A stretch of DNA of 64,000 bases, taken from the NCBI GenBank assembly GCA_020832465.1, contig JAFIER010000119.1, positions 1 through 64,000 on the forward strand, given 5' to 3'. Of this stretch, positions 17,561 through 25,881 are shown one piece after another; the stretch's first letter is position 1; each line of letters opens with the position of its first letter. Both the position numbers and the translations under genes were made by a program. The notes beneath the pieces are model-generated. The model was given only the letters and a program-made list of their open reading frames with translations. It was not told the DNA's origin and did no database searches. The DNA is from Bernardetiaceae bacterium (GTDB taxonomy: Bacteria; Bacteroidota; Bacteroidia; Cytophagales; Bernardetiaceae).

Positions 17561-18118
17561 ATGTGTATGAAGTATCTAACAAACTGGATTTATTTGATTG
17601 CTGTTCTAATCTTGAGCTATAGCTGCCAATCAGCTGAGGAGCGTCAGCAGGAGACTACATCACCACAAGAAGCTACAAATGCAGCGGTACAAGCTGAAAA
17701 TGAAAAAGATGCACAAAAAAGCCTTAAAGAACGCTTAGGAGAAATCAAAAGTCTTAGCTATTTTTTGGCTTTTAGTGAGCAAATTGGTATTGATAATTTA
17801 CTTGAAAATGGCGATTCGAGCCTTACAATTTTTGTACCTGAACGTAAAAGTTGGGATCCAGAGCAGCTCGAAGCCCTAAGCACCGATGAAAACAAATTAG
17901 CAGAGCTCAAGCAAATCATACCGCGCCACATGGCTTATGGCAATTTTACCAGTACGATGCTCAGCCAAGACATCAAAGAACTTAGCATGCTCGATGGCAG
18001 CAAAGTACCTGTACGCTTCGAGGGTAGCACTATTTTTATAGGCTCTTCTAAAATCAGTATTGCGGATTTAGAAGCCCAAAAAGGTCGTATTCATGTGATT
18101 AACGCACCGCTTCAATAG
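17561..18118 (+). CDS. Fasciclin (FAS1) domain lipoprotein
   Basis: This 185-residue protein has a lipoprotein signal: a hydrophobic stretch WIYLIAVLILSYSC ending in the lipobox Cys (LSYSC). A short acidic E/Q/T-rich linker follows, then one FAS1-like domain of about 130 residues. Recognisable FAS1 features are LTIFVPERKSWD (usual pattern LTVFAPTDxAF), IIPRHMAYGNFTSTML (usual H2 region) and the C-terminal GRIHVINAPLQ (usual GxIHVIDxVL). FAS1 domains are adhesion or ligand-binding modules on the cell surface or periplasm. The start may be 17561 (MCMK) or the second ATG at 17567 (MKYL); the second gives a more typical signal peptide. It is alone between nuoD and the convergent carA. Confidence 0.83.
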   Translation: MCMKYLTNWIYLIAVLILSYSCQSAEERQQETTSPQEATNAAVQAENEKDAQKSLKERLGEIKSLSYFLAFSEQIGIDNLLENGDSSLTIFVPERKSWDPEQLEALSTDENKLAELKQIIPRHMAYGNFTSTMLSQDIKELSMLDGSKVPVRFEGSTIFIGSSKISIADLEAQKGRIHVINAPLQ

Positions 18119-18148
18119 GCTAAATTTTTAGGTGTGTGTGTGTGTAAA

Positions 18149-18193
18149 TTTTATAGAAATAACATTTCTGACCGAAATGTTATTTCTATAAAA
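18149..18193. terminator. 20-bp perfect hairpin between FAS1 gene and convergent carA
   Basis: The arms TTTTATAGAAATAACATTTC (18149-18168) and their exact complement (18174-18193) enclose 5 bases. The core AAATAACATTTC...GAAATGTTATTT belongs to the dispersed hairpin family. A (GT)7 tract precedes it at about 18132-18145. Its position between two convergent genes suits a bidirectional terminator. Confidence 0.7.
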
Positions 18194-18219
18194 TTTCTAT
18201 AAAATTTTGGTTTTCAGGG

Positions 18220-19335
18220 CTAAGCCAATACCTCTACTTGCATCATTTCAATAAACTCATCAAAGAGGTAGCGTGAGTCGTGTGGTCCGGGAGATGACTC
18301 GGGGTGATGTTGCACGGAGAAGGCATTTTTATTACGCAAACGAATTCCAGCTACGGTATTATCATTGAGGTTTACATGGGTCTCTATGACTTCTGGCTGT
18401 GCGGCTAAATCTTCTCTTCTTATCGCAAAGCCGTGATTTTGAGATGTAATTTCACAACGCCCTGTAATTAGGTTTTTGACGGGGTGATTCAGTCCTCTGT
18501 GTCCGTTGTGCATTTTATAGGTAGAAATTCCCATTGCTAATGACAGAATTTGATGCCCTAAGCAAATGCCAAAAAGAGGGATATTAGCTTTCAAAATATG
18601 CTTAACCGTATCAATAGCATAGTCGGTAGCGGCGGGGTCTCCTGGTCCGTTCGAGATAAAATAGCCATGTGGCTGAAATTTTTGCATTTCCTCGAAACTT
18701 GTGCGTGCGGGGAATATTTTACAATAACAGCCCCTTTCTGTAAAATTGCTAAGGATACTGCGCTTAATGCCCAAGTCTAACACAGCAATTCTTATGGGAC
18801 TATCCGGATTACCCAAACTTTCCACTTCACTTACACTCACTCTTGAGGCGAGTTCGAGCCCGTTCATACTCGGGATTTGTGCAAGCTTTTGTTGTAGGCT
18901 CTTGATATCTGTATCTTCAGAAGAGATAAGTGCATTCATTGCGCCTTTGTCTCTGATATAACGCACAATACTGCGTGTATCGAGGTCTGCAATACCGATA
19001 ATATTAGATTTTTCTAAATAACTTTGTAGCGAGCCTGTAGCTCTAAATCGGGAATAAATACTGGAGAAGTTGCGCACAACAAGTCCTTTAATCATCACTT
19101 TACGCGATTCTGTTTCGGTGTCAATCGTGCCGTAATTTCCGATGTGTGAATTTGTATTGACGACAATTTGTCCGTAGTAAGAAGGGTCTGTATAAATTTC
19201 TTGGTATCCGGTCATACCTGTATTAAAACAGATTTCACCGCCTGTTGTACCTATCTTACCGATGGCACGTCCTTGAAAATATTTACCGTCTTCGAGAAGT
19301 AATACCGCTTTGGGCTTGGGTGTAGAATCGCTCAT
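18220..19335 (-). CDS. carA: Carbamoyl-phosphate synthase small (glutaminase) subunit
   Basis: This 371-residue protein hydrolyses glutamine and channels ammonia to CarB for carbamoyl phosphate, feeding pyrimidine and arginine synthesis. The N-terminal CPSase small-chain domain has the expected GEICFNTGMTGYQEI and DPSYYGQIVV segments. The C-terminal class-I amidotransferase carries the nucleophile elbow FGICLGHQIL (Cys), the oxyanion segment YFISNGPGDP and the catalytic His-Glu in SVQHHPESSPGPHDS. Length is typical (about 360-380). It stands alone on the minus strand, with carB not in the window. Upstream 300 bases are non-coding. No attenuator or PurR-type operator was recognised. Confidence 0.97.
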   Translation of the reverse strand: MSDSTPKPKAVLLLEDGKYFQGRAIGKIGTTGGEICFNTGMTGYQEIYTDPSYYGQIVVNTNSHIGNYGTIDTETESRKVMIKGLVVRNFSSIYSRFRATGSLQSYLEKSNIIGIADLDTRSIVRYIRDKGAMNALISSEDTDIKSLQQKLAQIPSMNGLELASRVSVSEVESLGNPDSPIRIAVLDLGIKRSILSNFTERGCYCKIFPARTSFEEMQKFQPHGYFISNGPGDPAATDYAIDTVKHILKANIPLFGICLGHQILSLAMGISTYKMHNGHRGLNHPVKNLITGRCEITSQNHGFAIRREDLAAQPEVIETHVNLNDNTVAGIRLRNKNAFSVQHHPESSPGPHDSRYLFDEFIEMMQVEVLA

Positions 19336-19641
19336 TTCTTTTTTTAGGCTTTGCTTAAATCAAAAATCAAAATTGTGCAAAGCTAATACATCGGCAGTGA
19401 ATTTACAAATTTTAGTTGTTAAAGATTATCAGGTTTCGGTATTAGCCATAATATTTTAAAGCGAAATATTATTCTTAACGACTAAAAAAGCACAAGAGTT
19501 AAACGATTTGCTTAAAAATTCGTATAATTGAAAAACCGTAGGTAACAATTTGAAAAAACAATAGCTTACTTAATGCTATTTTTCTGTTTCTATACCTACA
19601 GTTTTGTATTTAGTCATTTAACTCACTTAAGTCTTATTCCT
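19336..19641. other. Divergent intergenic region, carA / membrane protein
   Basis: About 300 AT-rich bases without a gene. A long imperfect inverted repeat is visible: TTTTAGTTGTTAA at 19410-19422 and TTAACGACTAAAA at 19475-19487, one mismatch in 13. The short palindrome-like AATATT units lie between. It may fold in the carA leader RNA, but no known riboswitch pattern was seen. Confidence 0.4.
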
Positions 19642-20034
19642 ATGTTCCAACTCAAAACAGATGTGCGCATTCAGTCTTTTTTTGCCATAACTCAAGTATT
19701 GCTTTTTATTATGAGTATTCTTATGGAATTTCCGGGTTTGGCCGCTCTTGCTTTTCTCGTACCTATTATATGGGGTTTTTATAATATGATTTTTAGCTTT
19801 CTGCCTCGTTTTAAACAGCCTTACCTTCGTTGGCGCAAAATTTATTTGGCTTGCGTAGGTATTTATTTTGTCAGTTTTTTTATAGGTATATTCTATCTTG
19901 AATACAGAGACGATCCCAATCACAGTCCTAATGAGCATTTAGCGATTCTGTATTTTTTTATACTTCCCTTTTTCTTTGGTATTGCTTATTTGATTTTGTC
20001 TTGGCGTGAGTTTCTTCGCACTGCTAAAAATTAA
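19642..20034 (+). CDS. Small four-helix integral membrane protein
   Basis: This protein of about 130 residues has no recognised family. The start chosen is the ATG at 19642 (MFQLKTDVRIQSFF), because the longer frame from 19573 begins with a Phe/Tyr-rich stretch unlike coding sequence. Four hydrophobic helices are visible: FFAITQVLLFIMSILM, LAALAFLVPIIWGFYNMIF, KIYLACVGIYFVSFFIGIFY and AILYFFILPFFFGIAYLIL. A charged loop (EYRDDPNHSPNEH) sits between TM3 and TM4. It is the size of small Bacteroidota inner-membrane proteins of unknown role. It overlaps the convergent CAP-domain gene by 4 bases at the stop codons. Confidence 0.68.
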   Translation: MFQLKTDVRIQSFFAITQVLLFIMSILMEFPGLAALAFLVPIIWGFYNMIFSFLPRFKQPYLRWRKIYLACVGIYFVSFFIGIFYLEYRDDPNHSPNEHLAILYFFILPFFFGIAYLILSWREFLRTAKN

Positions 20035-20699
20035 CCTGCAAAATTTTGCGTACATTTAAAATAAGGCATGCTAAAACTTCCATCGCGATAGAATGCTGCG
20101 CCACAGCCTAATTTTGTATAAGATGAGTTTAGAATATTTTGCTTATGCCCAGGCGATTCCATCCACTGTTGCACCAATGCCACTGCAAAGCTCAAGTAAG
20201 TATGTACTGGAATAGGCTTATTCGTGCGTGCGTCTATGAATTGTGTATTTGCGCCTCTGGGGGGGCGGAAGCTACTTCCCGCCCTATACTGAATACCAAA
20301 AGTAGAGGCGATATTTTCAGCATAGCTTCTCCCTGTAACCTTAAAGGCACGCATTCTATCCATCATACTTTTATACCCATTTTCTACGCCCGTGTGGCTA
20401 AAAAAATCGTATTTTACCATTGAATTTGAATGAAAAACAGCAGCTTTTTCTAAATTAGCATCATACACAAAAGGCTTTTTGTTGTAACGCACACGCATGC
20501 GATTGGTGGCATAAAAAATAGCAGCATTGAGTAGTGTATAATCAATATGATTAAAATCAATCTCACTATTAGCCATAGGGAGTTTTCCAAAACTCTCAAA
20601 ATTGTGCTGGCTATACATAGATACAGTCCAGCGAGCTTGTGCCAGACTCATTTGTAGGCTTGCAATAAAAACAAGCAGGATAAACAATGCTTTTTTCAT
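20031..20699 (-). CDS. Secreted CAP-domain (SCP/PR-1 family) protein
   Basis: The start is placed at 20699 (MKKALFILLVFIASLQMSLA), which gives a clean signal peptide cleaved near LAQA. The longer frame from 20750 lacks one. The mature part is a CAP domain with the classic elements: LEKAAVFHSNSMVKYDFFSH (first metal-binding-type His), RSYAENIAS (conserved Glu-Asn), VQQWMESPGHKQNILN (second His, CAP signature) and YTKLGCGAAFYRDGSFSMPY near the end. Bacterial CAP proteins are extracellular and poorly understood; cell-wall, lipid or host-surface roles have been proposed. It precedes nothing co-directional closely except the HD hydrolase gene 62 bases upstream, so it could be translated from the same message. 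Confidence 0.88.
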   Translation of the reverse strand: MKKALFILLVFIASLQMSLAQARWTVSMYSQHNFESFGKLPMANSEIDFNHIDYTLLNAAIFYATNRMRVRYNKKPFVYDANLEKAAVFHSNSMVKYDFFSHTGVENGYKSMMDRMRAFKVTGRSYAENIASTFGIQYRAGSSFRPPRGANTQFIDARTNKPIPVHTYLSFAVALVQQWMESPGHKQNILNSSYTKLGCGAAFYRDGSFSMPYFKCTQNFAG

Positions 20700-20760
20700 A
20701 ATTATTTGTGGTTTAGTTTTCAGAAATTTAACATGAATATTTTTCAACAAAATGCTCAGG

Positions 20761-21420
20761 CTAAATTTTGCCTTCCCATTCTTGATAAAATATTTCTAAA
20801 AAATTTTCGATATAGGCATGCCGTTGGATTGCCATTTTTTTTGCTGTTTGCGTATGCATGCCATCTTTGAGAGTAAGTAGTTTTTCGTAAAAGTGATTGA
20901 TAGTCGTTGTCTTTTCAGTATCCCTATAAGCTTCTTTACTCATTCCTGGTTTTCGCGGTTTGAGTTCTGGGTCGTAAAAAGGTCTTTTTCGGTAGCCTCC
21001 GTAGCTAAAAGTACGTGCAATGCCAATTGCACCAATAGCATCTAATCTATCAGCATCTTTAAGTAATTGCAACTCTGGCGAATCAAAGTCTTGATAATTT
21101 AGTCCACCTTTGAACGAAATATTTTGAATAATTTTCAAGACATGCGCAATAACCTCTTCTTCTACTTCGAGCGATAGCAACCAATCTTCTGCCTCTTTGA
21201 TGCCGTCTTCTTCATTTTCGTGAAACTTGCTGTCAGATATATCGTGCAATAGCGCACCGAGCTCCACAACAAACTTATCTACATTTTTTTCATGCGCTGC
21301 CAAATGCTTGGCCAAATTCCATACCCGAAGGATATGCCACCAATCGTGTCCGCTTTCTTGACCTTCAAATTTTTCTCGTACAAAGGCCGCTGTTTTTTCA
21401 ATAATTACTTCGTGGTTCAT
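20761..21420 (-). CDS. HD-domain phosphohydrolase, YpgQ/YedJ type
   Basis: This 219-residue protein carries HD-superfamily metal ligands: an N-terminal GHDWWHILRVWNLA (first His), then ELGALLHDISDSKFHE (the HD pair) and LLKDADRLDAIGAIGIARTF (distal Asp). The YpgQ/YedJ subfamily hydrolyses nucleoside triphosphates or related phosphate esters in vitro, and its cellular substrate is unsettled. The spacing, the Tyr/Arg-rich GGYRKRPFYDP segment and the length of about 215-220 are all typical. It is followed at 62 bases by the CAP-domain gene. The upstream region of about 500 bases contains repeats and no gene on this strand. Confidence 0.9.
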   Translation of the reverse strand: MNHEVIIEKTAAFVREKFEGQESGHDWWHILRVWNLAKHLAAHEKNVDKFVVELGALLHDISDSKFHENEEDGIKEAEDWLLSLEVEEEVIAHVLKIIQNISFKGGLNYQDFDSPELQLLKDADRLDAIGAIGIARTFSYGGYRKRPFYDPELKPRKPGMSKEAYRDTEKTTTINHFYEKLLTLKDGMHTQTAKKMAIQRHAYIENFLEIFYQEWEGKI

Positions 21421-21641
21421 TTTTGTTGTTTATTAAAGATTATCAGATTTATTTTCTATGCCAGTGGGTAAGTGTTTGGTGAGGAGACCAAACACAGCAA
21501 ATTTTCTTATTTAAACGTGATCACGTCTATTTTTGTTTGAGTTTATCTTTGGTTTGGATTAGAAACGAGACTTATTGTAGAAATATTATTTTTTGCTCAA
21601 AAAAAGTATGATTCGTAATCATATTTCACCATACTACTATA

Positions 21642-21689
21642 CATTTTTGCATAGCGTGGGGTTTGCAAACCCTACGCTATGCAAAAATG
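21642..21689. repeat. Loop-less 24-bp near-perfect inverted repeat in a composite element
   Basis: The arms CATTTTTGCATAGCGTGGGG and its extension TTTG pair with the mirror half ending GCTATGCAAAAATG, with one mismatch in 24. The flanks CATACTACTATA (about 21630) and TTAGTATG (about 21694-21701) match the outer ends of the element at 7962-8062. A shorter relative with GCATATCG and GCTATGCAAAAATG occurs at about 57500-57542. Confidence 0.8.
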
Positions 21690-21712
21690 GGCTTAGTATG
21701 ATATTTCACATA

Positions 21713-21745
21713 AAAACTAACAGTTTTCAGAAAACTGTTAGTTTT
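21713..21745. repeat. Dispersed hairpin, AAAACTAACAGTTTT type
   Basis: The 15-bp arms AAAACTAACAGTTTT (21713-21727) and AAAACTGTTAGTTTT (21731-21745) are exact complements around a 3-base loop. It is the same core as the hairpins at 17436, 42691, 49989 and 26514 (with ACATTT in place of ACAGTT). Confidence 0.8.
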
Positions 21746-21843
21746 AGTTCTTATTGATACCAATTTTCAAAGGCAGGCATATTAAGTATATCGCTTGGGA
21801 ACAAAAAAAACGGCTTTCGAGGTTATGATTGCGTAAGGCTCAA

Positions 21844-21892
21844 ATATTTTGCTAAAAAAATTAGCAAAATATAGATTTTGTGCGTATCTTTG
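21844..21892 (+). promoter_or_regulatory. Hairpin plus Bacteroidota-type -7 element
   Basis: A perfect 12-bp inverted repeat (ATATTTTGCTAA, 5 A, TTAGCAAAATAT) spans 21844-21872, and TATCTTTG at 21885-21892 fits the Bacteroidota -7 consensus TAnnTTTG. The hairpin occupies the -33 region, so it may be an operator. No clear TTG -33 box is seen. The next ATG is at 21922, which gives a leader of about 25 bases. Confidence 0.45.
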
Positions 21893-21921
21893 CTACAATA
21901 ATTACCTAAAACTATTTTTTT

Positions 21922-22206
21922 ATGGCGATTTCTATTTTTTCTATGGTTTATTTGAGATTTTTGATGTTTTGTATGCAAGTAGCGAACAAGCTATTTTCGT
22001 CTGAGCTACGTGAGCGGGAGCTATCCGGACCTTGGCTATAAAGCTATGCTTATTTTGTTCCTTTAATCATTTTTGGGGCATTTTTTAGGCTTGGCATTCA
22101 GGCAGGCTTTTTATTATTTAGCACTGTACTACGTTATATTTTCCGTTTTTGGAATCTTTCGTATATGGCTTTTATTCTTCAAAAATTCCGCAAACACACT
22201 CAATAA
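21922..22206 (+). pseudogene. Small membrane-protein gene interrupted by an in-frame TAA
   Basis: From the ATG at 21922 the frame encodes 39 residues (MAISIFSMVYLRFLMFCMQV then ANKLFSSELRERELSGPWL) and meets TAA at 22039-22041. The same frame continues for 54 more codons (AYFVPLIIFGAFFRLGIQAG, then a basic tail ending FRKHTQ) to a second stop at 22204-22206. The second part has a strong hydrophobic helix and no start codon near its beginning. Read through the stop, the product would be a coherent small membrane protein of about 94 residues. It is preceded by a plausible promoter and followed 2 bases later by the GH73 gene. A nonsense mutation or base-call error is likely; recoding is possible but unsupported. 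Confidence 0.5.
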
Positions 22207-22208
22207 TT

Positions 22209-23219
22209 ATGTTTCCCATTAAATTTGAATTTAACAATCGTAGAATTTTATCTCACCGCTTTGTCTTTGAGATTCCAGTTTGGCGGCGGCAGATTAGTTT
22301 TCACCTTTTAATTACAGACCGCATCTTACTTACTGTTGTGGTCTTGCTGACCTTTGCGCTACTTTTTCAAGGTTTGCAACCCAAAAATATTACGCAGATA
22401 GGGCAGGTTGTAGTACAAGGCGATTTGGGCGAATATGAAAATGACCCTTTGGGTTACTCCTTAGATTATTTTGAGCGACAAAATGTAGGCTACTCTGCCA
22501 ATGCCAATGAGGCCTTGCAAGAGCGTTTTCTTGTCAAGAAACAGTTACTTATCACGAAGGCACTACTCGAGCATAAAGTATCTCGCTTAGAGCAACTTAG
22601 TGATAGCAAACTCATTGCACTTAACCGTGCAATCAGTCAGCTTTTTATAGATTCGGTATTAGCCAAAAGCAATGTTCAGACGCATGTATATGATTATTTT
22701 ACAGATACGAGCGATTTGCGTAAAATTGAGACCGCACTTATGGAGCAGGTTAAATTTAATATTCCAGCTTCTATCAAGCTTTCTCAATCTGCACTTGAGA
22801 CGGCGTATGGGCAACGCATTGTTGGCAATAATTACTTTGGAATTAAAGCCCGTAATGCACAAAGCTATAAAACACTGACTACCGAATATTATACTCCAGA
22901 GGATTTTGAAAAGTATCGCCCTAAGGTCATATCTTATGAAAAAGTAGAACGACAAGGGCGCACCTTGTACCGTTGCAAAATTCAAGATGCCTTTACAGCA
23001 TATCAAACGCCTTGGGAATCTTTTAGGGCACATTCTGTATTTTTACACGAAAATTTGCGTTACTCTCCTCTTTTTATCAAAGGAAAAGACTTTAAAGCAT
23101 GGGCTGAACGCATAGGCTCGAGTGAGTATGGTGGAGTTGGCTACGCTACATCGCCCGTTTATGGAGAGTTGCTCAAAAAAATTATATTGCGCTATCACTT
23201 ACACCTTTTAGACCATTAG
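22209..23219 (+). CDS. Membrane-anchored endo-beta-N-acetylglucosaminidase (GH73)
   Basis: The start is placed at the ATG at 22209 (MFPIKFEFNNRRIL). A longer frame from 22149 overlaps the preceding membrane-protein remnant. An uncleaved signal anchor lies at about residues 35-55 (LLTVVVLLTFALLFQGL). The C-terminal 150 residues form a GH73/FlgJ-type glucosaminidase domain: IPASIKLSQSALETAYGQR (catalytic Glu region), GNNYFGIKA, YRCKIQDAFTAYQTPWESFR and YGGVGYATSPVYGELLKKII. Such enzymes cut the glycan strands of peptidoglycan and act in wall remodelling or daughter-cell separation. The protein would be tethered to the inner membrane with its catalytic domain in the periplasm. The role in this organism is inferred from the family. 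Confidence 0.9.
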   Translation: MFPIKFEFNNRRILSHRFVFEIPVWRRQISFHLLITDRILLTVVVLLTFALLFQGLQPKNITQIGQVVVQGDLGEYENDPLGYSLDYFERQNVGYSANANEALQERFLVKKQLLITKALLEHKVSRLEQLSDSKLIALNRAISQLFIDSVLAKSNVQTHVYDYFTDTSDLRKIETALMEQVKFNIPASIKLSQSALETAYGQRIVGNNYFGIKARNAQSYKTLTTEYYTPEDFEKYRPKVISYEKVERQGRTLYRCKIQDAFTAYQTPWESFRAHSVFLHENLRYSPLFIKGKDFKAWAERIGSSEYGGVGYATSPVYGELLKKIILRYHLHLLDH

Positions 23220-23246
23220 AAGTATTAGTGCTAATTACTAACTTCG

Positions 23247-23371
23247 GGGTGCACGACAACTTTGCTAAATTAGCCCAGCAATAAGCCTTGAGCACTGATA
23301 ATTTTCGATAAACTGTTAGTGCTTGATACTATCTATCCTACTAAGGCAATTTATCAACTTGACGTACACCC
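23247..23371 (-). mobile_element. MITE-like element copy, GGGTGYACG termini (reverse orientation)
   Basis: The left end GGGTGCACGACAACTTTGCT and right end TTGACGTACACCC match, in reverse, the two different ends of the element at 41159-41242. The flanking octamers TAACTTCG (23239-23246) and TAACTTTA (23372-23379) agree at 6 of 8 positions, consistent with an aged target-site duplication. The interior has a degraded hairpin around 23292-23322. Confidence 0.72.
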
Positions 23372-23409
23372 TAACTTTATCAAATTTAGAACATAAAACC
23401 CAAAAAACT

Positions 23410-24258
23410 ATGTTAGGCAATTTTGTATTTGATATTGATGACACATTAGCTGTTGCACAAAGCGATTACAATCACAAAGAATTAGAACCCAAAATTCGTA
23501 AGCAGTTTGGCGATGAGTTTTTTGAGCGTCATTGTTTAATGGTAAACAAATACCCCCATTATATTTTTCCGGGTTTTTATGCTCTTTTTCGTTGGCTACA
23601 CGAAAAAGGCGGGAAAATATTTTTTTTTAGTTCGGGGCTTGACGTGCGCAATATTCCCTTTGCCGAGCTTATGATGGAGAAGGCTTTTGGTGCGAACCCA
23701 CCTGAGTATAAAGTTTTTTCACGCGAGGATTGCATTGATACCAGCTACAAATCGGACGAGTTTAAAGCACTGTATCAAAGCTATTTCTACGGACAGCGAA
23801 AAAAGAAACTGGGTGGAATAGTTGTACCCGAAGAGGAAGTGCCCAATAGCATTTTGATAGAAGACGACCAAAGCTATATGACAAAGGGCGAGGAGTACAA
23901 CTTAGTGCGTGTAGGTGGAGGCTTTAGCTACCTGCCAACTCCAGCTTCAAGAGAAAAAGCAAAAGATGAGAAGGACTACCAACAGGACTTATTTAGTAAT
24001 ATGGCATTATTTCATAAAGCCTTCTATTTGACAGGTCTTTTTTCAAAAATATTTGAAGTTCGGGCTACGAAAAACTGCACGCTTGTAGAGGCTACCCGTG
24101 AAGTGCAGATGGAAGGGCATGTACTCGCCAAAGGAAATGTTTGGTTTCCAAGTCTTCGTAGGTTGAAGTATTACTTAGATGGGCAGAAAATTTTAAATCA
24201 AATAGATCCAAGCCTTGTATTTCTTTTCGAGGCTCCAGAGGGTGATAATGAATACTAA
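23410..24258 (+). CDS. HAD-superfamily hydrolase
   Basis: The start is chosen at the ATG at 23410 (MLGNFVFDIDDTL). The longer frame from 23323 would overlap the repeat element. The HAD motif I FDIDDTLAVA (nucleophile and acid-base Asp residues) is at residues 7-16. Motif II is IFFFSSGLDVRNIP, and a motif III/IV-like IEDDQSYM lies near residue 155. There is a large insertion between motifs. The C-terminal 80 residues (after DLFSNMALFHKAFY) look like an additional helical region. At about 282 residues it is larger than simple phosphatases, and I cannot assign a substrate. It converges with the spermidine-synthase-like gene, with a shared hairpin terminator between them. Confidence 0.8.
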   Translation: MLGNFVFDIDDTLAVAQSDYNHKELEPKIRKQFGDEFFERHCLMVNKYPHYIFPGFYALFRWLHEKGGKIFFFSSGLDVRNIPFAELMMEKAFGANPPEYKVFSREDCIDTSYKSDEFKALYQSYFYGQRKKKLGGIVVPEEEVPNSILIEDDQSYMTKGEEYNLVRVGGGFSYLPTPASREKAKDEKDYQQDLFSNMALFHKAFYLTGLFSKIFEVRATKNCTLVEATREVQMEGHVLAKGNVWFPSLRRLKYYLDGQKILNQIDPSLVFLFEAPEGDNEY

Positions 24259-24277
24259 AATTTTCAGAAGCAGAATT

Positions 24278-24323
24278 AAACGCACCTTTGATACAATTTT
24301 GAGTTTTCTCAAAGGTGCGTTTT
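24278..24323. terminator. Bidirectional rho-independent terminator
   Basis: The arms AAACGCACCTTTGA and TCAAAGGTGCGTTTT flank a 17-base loop and are followed by a T-rich run on the plus strand and T-rich sequence on the minus side. It lies in the 69-base gap between two convergent genes, so it can serve both. Confidence 0.8.
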
Positions 24324-24327
24324 CTTT

Positions 24328-25881
24328 TCAATACAAGTCCCAGTTTCCTTTGTCGTAGTACTTATATAGTACAGGATTTTGTATGCTATTGACTTCTATT
24401 TCATCAATGGGCACGAGGTCTTTACCGAAAGAAGTAATCAGCAAGAGTCCTTCTGAAGTAAGCCATCGGGTTTGAATTCCAGTTAAATCTACGTTTCTAA
24501 GTGCCGTTTTAATCTTATCTTGTGGGATATTTTTAGCTCCAACCACCCATCCCCACTGGCCCATAGTGAGTACCTGATTGTGCATGCGTGCTGTTGCAAA
24601 TCCAGCTGCCTGCATTGTAAGATTTATACATTCAAAGGCCCTTGTAGCATAATAGGGGCTTCCGGCTTGTGTAATCATTAAGCCTTCTGGTCGTAAGTGC
24701 TGATAACAAATTTCATAAAACTCACGCGAATAAAGTCGGTTCAAATCAATGGTTTTGGGGTCGGGGAAATCTACAATAATGACATCAAAAAATCGTTCAT
24801 TTTTCAATAAAAAACTAAAAGCATCTTGATTGATAATTTCTACCTTGGGGTCATGCAGTGCATTTTGATTTACTTCGACCATAGCGTGGTGATTTTTACC
24901 CAAATCAGTCATGGCTGGGTCTAAATCTACGAGCATAATTTTCTCAATTTTATCGCCGTATTTGAGCAACTCACGCACTGCACAGCCATCACCACCTCCT
25001 AAAACAAGGACTTCACGGGGGTCTTTGGAAAGTCCCATCACGGGGTGTACTAAAGGTTCGTGATATAAATACTCATCAAGTGTACTAAATTGCAAATGAG
25101 AATTGAGATAGAGCCAATAGTGATGCTGCCACTGTGTAATAATTATTTTTTGATAACGGGTCTGTTTTTCAAAAATAACTTTATCGCGATAGCGACTCTG
25201 CTCGCCAAATTGAATAATAGGGTCAGCTGTAATTGCACCGCCAAATACTAAAAAAGCGACGAATATAGCACCAAAATTTAAAGCCTTTTTATAAGTAGGC
25301 GATACTAAATGATGCAGTTTGATATACAAAAATATGGCTACTGCAAAATTGATAAAACCCAATATAAAAGGCGTATAAGTCAAACCTAAAATAGGTAAGC
25401 CTACAAAAGCAAAAAAAACACCTCCCAAAAGGCTACCAAAATAATCCTTTTCCATTACACTTGAAATATTTTCGCGCAAATCTTCATAAGTTTCATTGAT
25501 ACGCGTAACAAGTGGAATTTCAAGCCCTATCATCATACCCACAAGGATACTCATGCTATAAATCAAAATTCCGAGCGACTCAATATAAGTAGCCGCCACA
25601 TATACAATCAGTGCTGAGAAGGAAACAACAATTGATAGCAAAAATTCTATAAGTACAAAAACCTCAAGCAAATGTGAACGAATATACTTACTAATACGGC
25701 TACCCAATCCCATAGCAAACAGCATCACGGATACTGTCATTGTCCATTGAAATACCGAATCGCCCAAAAAATAAGTTGCTAAAGTGGAGAGAATATATTC
25801 TGCTACAATTCCCGATACGCCTGTTGCAAAGAGTGCAACCTTTAAGATATTAGATTGCGAAATTGATAGTTTAACAGCCAT
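24328..25881 (-). CDS. Membrane-spanning spermidine synthase-like protein
   Basis: In this 517-residue protein, the first 215 residues hold about seven TM helices (for example YILSTLATYFLGDSVFQW, LGILIYSMSILVGMMIGLEI and SLLGGVFFAFVGLPILGL). The C-terminal half is a Rossmann methyltransferase-like polyamine-synthase fold. It contains the motifs VLVLGGGDGCAVRELLKYG, IMLVDLDPAMTDLG and FDVIIVDFPDPKTIDLNRLY, matching the nucleotide and putrescine-site regions of aminopropyltransferases. This integral membrane form is common in Bacteroidota and other phyla, and its real substrate is often untested. It transfers an aminopropyl group from decarboxylated SAM if the family prediction holds. It is preceded at 87 bases by a Bacteroidota-specific hypothetical gene. 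Confidence 0.88.
   Translation of the reverse strand: MAVKLSISQSNILKVALFATGVSGIVAEYILSTLATYFLGDSVFQWTMTVSVMLFAMGLGSRISKYIRSHLLEVFVLIEFLLSIVVSFSALIVYVAATYIESLGILIYSMSILVGMMIGLEIPLVTRINETYEDLRENISSVMEKDYFGSLLGGVFFAFVGLPILGLTYTPFILGFINFAVAIFLYIKLHHLVSPTYKKALNFGAIFVAFLVFGGAITADPIIQFGEQSRYRDKVIFEKQTRYQKIIITQWQHHYWLYLNSHLQFSTLDEYLYHEPLVHPVMGLSKDPREVLVLGGGDGCAVRELLKYGDKIEKIMLVDLDPAMTDLGKNHHAMVEVNQNALHDPKVEIINQDAFSFLLKNERFFDVIIVDFPDPKTIDLNRLYSREFYEICYQHLRPEGLMITQAGSPYYATRAFECINLTMQAAGFATARMHNQVLTMGQWGWVVGAKNIPQDKIKTALRNVDLTGIQTRWLTSEGLLLITSFGKDLVPIDEIEVNSIQNPVLYKYYDKGNWDLY

Larger units (their letters stand above)
21421..21921. other. Repeat-rich intergenic region upstream of a membrane-protein remnant
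   Basis: About 500 bases without a gene. It contains a 12-bp palindrome ACGTGATCACGT at 21515-21526, a long near-perfect hairpin at 21642-21689, a family-type hairpin at 21713-21745, a 12-bp-arm hairpin at 21844-21872 and a -7 like element at 21885-21892. The last two directly precede the reading frame starting at 21922. Confidence 0.6.

Noticed and set aside
24092-24331. 79-codon minus-strand frame at the end of the HAD gene
   Set aside because: It overlaps the HAD C-terminus and the bidirectional terminator and resembles neither neighbour family.
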